Below are positions 63,494 through 64,000 of a stretch of 64,000 nucleotides of DNA, piece by piece; position 1 is the stretch's first letter, and each line of letters opens with the position of its first letter. This stretch comes from Salinimicrobium sediminis. GTDB lineage: Bacteria; Bacteroidota; Bacteroidia; Flavobacteriales; Flavobacteriaceae. The notes beneath the pieces are model-generated. The model was not told the origin of the DNA. It made no database searches and was given only the letters and a program-made list of their open reading frames with translations. A program made the position numbers and the translations under genes. Where the stretch lies: NCBI RefSeq assembly GCF_900215295.1, contig NZ_OCMF01000002.1, positions 558,001 to 622,000 of the forward strand, in the 5' to 3' direction.

Positions 63494-64000
63494 TTGTACG
63501 CAATTTTAGACATAGAAACTACCGGCGGGAAGTATAATGAAGAGGGGATCACAGAGATTGCAGTCTATAAATTTGACGGCCATAAAGTTGTAGACCAATT
63601 CATAAGTTTAATTAATCCCGAAATTCCCATTCAACCTTTCGTTGTTGGCCTCACGGGCATTAATAATGAAATGCTTCGCAGTGCGCCAAAATTCTATGAG
63701 GTGGCAAAAAGAATTGTGGAGATCACAGAGGGGGCTATTCTTGTAGCTCACAACGCCAAATTTGATTACAGGATCCTGCGAACCGAATTCAACAGATTGG
63801 GGTTTGATTTTGAGCGGCAAAGTTTATGTACCGTAGAGCTTTCTCAGAAACTAATTCCGGGCCTTCCCTCCTACAGTTTGGGAAAATTGGTGAGATCTCT
63901 TGGAATTCCCCTAAGCGACAGACATAGGGCTACAGGGGATGCGCAGGCCACCGTGAAGCTTTTTAAAATGTTGCTCGCCAAAGATTCTGAAAAGGAAATT
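63494..64000 (+). CDS. DnaQ-like 3'-5' exonuclease (3' end outside window)
   Basis: A frame from TTG 63494 to the window edge, 169 codons with no stop. It starts MYAILDIETTGGKYN, the first exonuclease motif (two acidic residues). VAHNAKFDYRILRTE is the second and HRATGDAQATVKLF the third, so this is a DEDDh exonuclease of the Pol III epsilon type. In Flavobacteriia such proteins often continue into a GIY-YIG nuclease domain, which would lie beyond the window. The TTG start is assumed because no ATG is near. It is the fifth gene of the operon with Gfo/Idh and YggS. Confidence 0.88.
   Translation, partial: MYAILDIETTGGKYNEEGITEIAVYKFDGHKVVDQFISLINPEIPIQPFVVGLTGINNEMLRSAPKFYEVAKRIVEITEGAILVAHNAKFDYRILRTEFNRLGFDFERQSLCTVELSQKLIPGLPSYSLGKLVRSLGIPLSDRHRATGDAQATVKLFKMLLAKDSEKEI

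Overview
The window is 64 kb of chromosome from a member of the Bacteroidetes, most likely a marine-type Flavobacteriaceae close to Gramella/Salegentibacter (inference from protein style; no search was run). Supporting signs: moderate-to-low GC; promoters of the Bacteroidetes form (TTG, about 19 bases, TAnnTTTG) ahead of several genes; few Shine-Dalgarno sequences; many short-signal lipoproteins; a menaquinone pathway; a YtxJ-type thiol protein; and a 59-residue membrane protein of the CAL67264 type, a family named from Gramella. No rRNA, tRNA, CRISPR array, prophage or insertion sequence was seen. The only RNA gene found is the SRP RNA at about 43.6-43.7 kb.

Layout. 0-8 kb: end of a metallo-beta-lactamase-fold hydrolase, a DUF2254 membrane protein, EttA, a DinB-like protein, a vanadium-haloperoxidase-like lipoprotein gene broken by a frameshift, a LytTR response regulator with its LytS-like kinase, and a tiny membrane protein. 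8-12 kb: acyl-CoA carboxylase beta subunit and an M1 peptidase, then a tandem array of 89-bp REP-like palindromic units. 12-18 kb: a minus-strand run holA-menA-MBL hydrolase-menC-CPBP protease-menE, facing a DoxX protein. 18-30 kb: a small HsdR-N nuclease-like protein, a glycosyltransferase, an OmpA-like lipoprotein, a putative zinc-peptidase lipoprotein, TsaC/Sua5, a Tudor-like protein, a UvrD/PcrA helicase, a membrane-anchored glutamate-synthase-like flavoprotein and a second M1 aminopeptidase. 30-43.6 kb: RecG, two exported proteins of unknown function, PheT, a DUF4136 lipoprotein, small membrane proteins, a YbiT-like ABC-F protein, a thioredoxin-fold lipoprotein without cysteines, transaldolase and an SDR.

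43.6-50.4 kb: SRP RNA, a glutaminyl cyclase lipoprotein with a thioesterase and a beta-helix lipoprotein in one operon, GlyA, fumarylacetoacetase, an Arg/Glu-rich small protein and YtxJ. 50.4-64 kb: ClpB, CsbD, a three-gene group (phytase-like esterase, histidine phosphatase, CrtO-like membrane protein), a DUF6503 lipoprotein, SmpB, a two-domain lipoprotein split by an in-frame TAA, Pcm, and an operon of Gfo/Idh oxidoreductase, 3-hydroxybutyryl-CoA dehydrogenase, DUF1015, YggS and a DnaQ-like exonuclease that runs off the end.

Most of the content is core metabolism, translation and repair. The items that stand out are the two disrupted surface lipoprotein genes (4.4-5.8 kb and 57.3-58.8 kb), the 89-bp REP array, the ABC-F protein with one degenerate ATP site, and several small or unclassified proteins. 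No new defence or mobile system is evident. Several start codons were moved downstream of the longest reading frame, using family N-termini or promoter position.
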